This document shows positions 33,294-34,033 of a stretch of 34,033 nt of DNA, piece after piece. Under the pieces are notes generated by a model. It worked only from the letters and a program-made list of their open reading frames with translations. It did no database searches and was not told where the DNA came from. The first letter of the stretch is position 1. Each line of letters opens with the position of its first letter. A program made the translations under genes and the position numbers. Source of the stretch: Aeromicrobium sp. CnD17-E (GTDB taxonomy: Bacteria > Actinomycetota > Actinomycetes > Propionibacteriales > Nocardioidaceae); contig NZ_JAMXRU010000022.1 of NCBI RefSeq assembly GCF_024124745.1, positions 1 to 34,033 on the forward strand. Reading direction: 5' to 3'.

Positions 33294-34033
33294 GTGGCGC
33301 TCGCCCGCGTCCTCGGACCCGTCCGAGCGACCGGCCTCGGCGCCGGGTCGATGCTGGGGGCCGGCGTGTTCGTCGCGCTCGGTCCGGCGGTCGGGCGCAC
33401 CGGCGTCTTCGTCGTGTGGGCGGTGCTGCTCGCTGCGCTCGTGGCCGGGCTCAACGCCCTGGCATCGGCCCGCCTCGCCAGCCGGTACCCGGCCGCGGGC
33501 GGCACCTACGTGTTCGCGCGGGAGCGGCTCGGGCCCGCCTGGGGGCACCTCGCGGGCTGGGTGTTCGTGGTCGGGAAGACCGCGTCCTGCGCGGCGATGG
33601 CGCTGGCGGTCGGGGCCCACCTGGCGCCTGGTCACGCGACGACGCTCGCGGTCGTCGCGGTCGCCGTGCTGACGGCCGTCGACCTCGCCGGCGCCCGCCG
33701 CTCGGCCGACGCGCTCACCGTGTCGGCGGTGCTGGTCGTGCTCGTCGTCGGGACGTCGTCGCTCCTCGTCCTCGGCGAGGCGCCGCGAGACGACGGGACC
33801 GGCTACGCCTTCGACCTGCAGGCCGTCCCGCAGGCCGCGGCGCTGCTGTTCTTCGCGTTCGCCGGCTACGCGCGGCTCGCGACCCTCGGTGAGGAGGTAC
33901 GCGACCCCGAGCGCACCATCCCGCGCGCCGTCGCGGTGTCGTTCGCGGTCGTCACCGTCCTCTACGTGGTCGCCGCCGCAGCCGTCTCCCACGCGCTGCC
34001 GCCCGACGTCGCCGACGCCAGCGGCCGCGCCGT
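33294..34033 (+). CDS. APC-family amino acid permease, N-terminal part (continues past window)
   Basis: The frame is open from GTG at 33294 to the last base (246 full codons). Helix 1 has the substrate-binding glycine motif GAGSMLGAGVFVALGPAVG, followed by YPAAGGTYVFARERLGPAWGHLAGWVF, then several helices. Next comes LFFAFAGYARLATLGEEVRDPERTIPRAV, the conserved loop after helix 6 of the amino acid-polyamine-organocation superfamily. It imports an amino acid or related amine across the cytoplasmic membrane; the substrate cannot be assigned. It begins two bases after xth and has no own promoter that I can see, so it is probably read from the xth promoter. Confidence 0.85.
   Translation, partial: MALARVLGPVRATGLGAGSMLGAGVFVALGPAVGRTGVFVVWAVLLAALVAGLNALASARLASRYPAAGGTYVFARERLGPAWGHLAGWVFVVGKTASCAAMALAVGAHLAPGHATTLAVVAVAVLTAVDLAGARRSADALTVSAVLVVLVVGTSSLLVLGEAPRDDGTGYAFDLQAVPQAAALLFFAFAGYARLATLGEEVRDPERTIPRAVAVSFAVVTVLYVVAAAAVSHALPPDVADASGRA

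Overview
The window comes from a high-GC (about 72% by eye) actinomycete chromosome, most likely a Propionibacteriales/Nocardioidaceae-type organism (inference). Supporting markers are SepH, DUF5998, DUF7455, DUF6458 and DUF4192 proteins, an LprG/P55-type lipoprotein-transporter pair, a lysine/alanine-rich principal sigma factor, and type IIA topoisomerase subunits of the ParC/ParE sort. It is mostly a conserved chromosomal core region, not a mobile island. I see no tRNA, rRNA, CRISPR array, transposase or prophage genes.

Layout. 1-456: 3' end of an MFS transporter. 470-3904: type B PutA (proline to glutamate), convergent with a TRIC-type channel gene (3909-4529, minus). 4633-5637: SepH, convergent with a minus-strand operon that reads from 10704 down to 5649: GNAT/acyl-CoA synthetase fusion, DUF5998, alkaline phosphatase-fold phosphodiesterase, thymidine kinase. 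The first three genes overlap by 1-4 bases. 10876-16377: plus-strand run of ParC-like topoisomerase A subunit, LprG-like lipoprotein, P55-like MFS exporter and a short beta-carbonic anhydrase. 16425-17453 (minus): DUF1707 membrane protein. 17454-18323: a lower-GC patch (about 62%) with a C13 tract and two small unrecognised genes, one of them coupled to the ParE-like subunit (18323-20377, minus). 20640-21229: DUF7455 and DUF6458 genes separated by a 19-bp tandem repeat and a terminator hairpin.

21302-24634 is the most unusual block. It is a four-gene operon with an unrecognised protein, a WXG100-like protein with a YxxxD motif and proline-rich tail, a large WXG/coiled-coil/alpha-beta hydrolase (DUF1023-type) fusion, and a lipoprotein. 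It looks like an orphan type VII (ESX-like) cargo locus driven by a leaderless promoter that straddles a perfect inverted repeat. It ends in a 21-bp perfect hairpin. After it come the principal sigma factor (24726-25970, minus), a GCS2-family glutamate-cysteine ligase and a DUF4192 protein (both minus), then on the plus strand DNA polymerase IV with an unusual C-terminal module, oligopeptidase B, exonuclease III and the 5' part of an APC amino-acid permease.

A theme through the window is leaderless expression. At least eight genes have a TANNNT-like hexamer exactly six bases upstream of their ATG/GTG and lack a Shine-Dalgarno sequence, which also fixes many start codons. ParC, ParE, sigma factor and SepH lying together resembles the arrangement I recall from Streptomyces. 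No wholly new system is proven; the 21.3-24.6 kb operon, the Pol IV tail and the low-GC pair beside parE are the best candidates.
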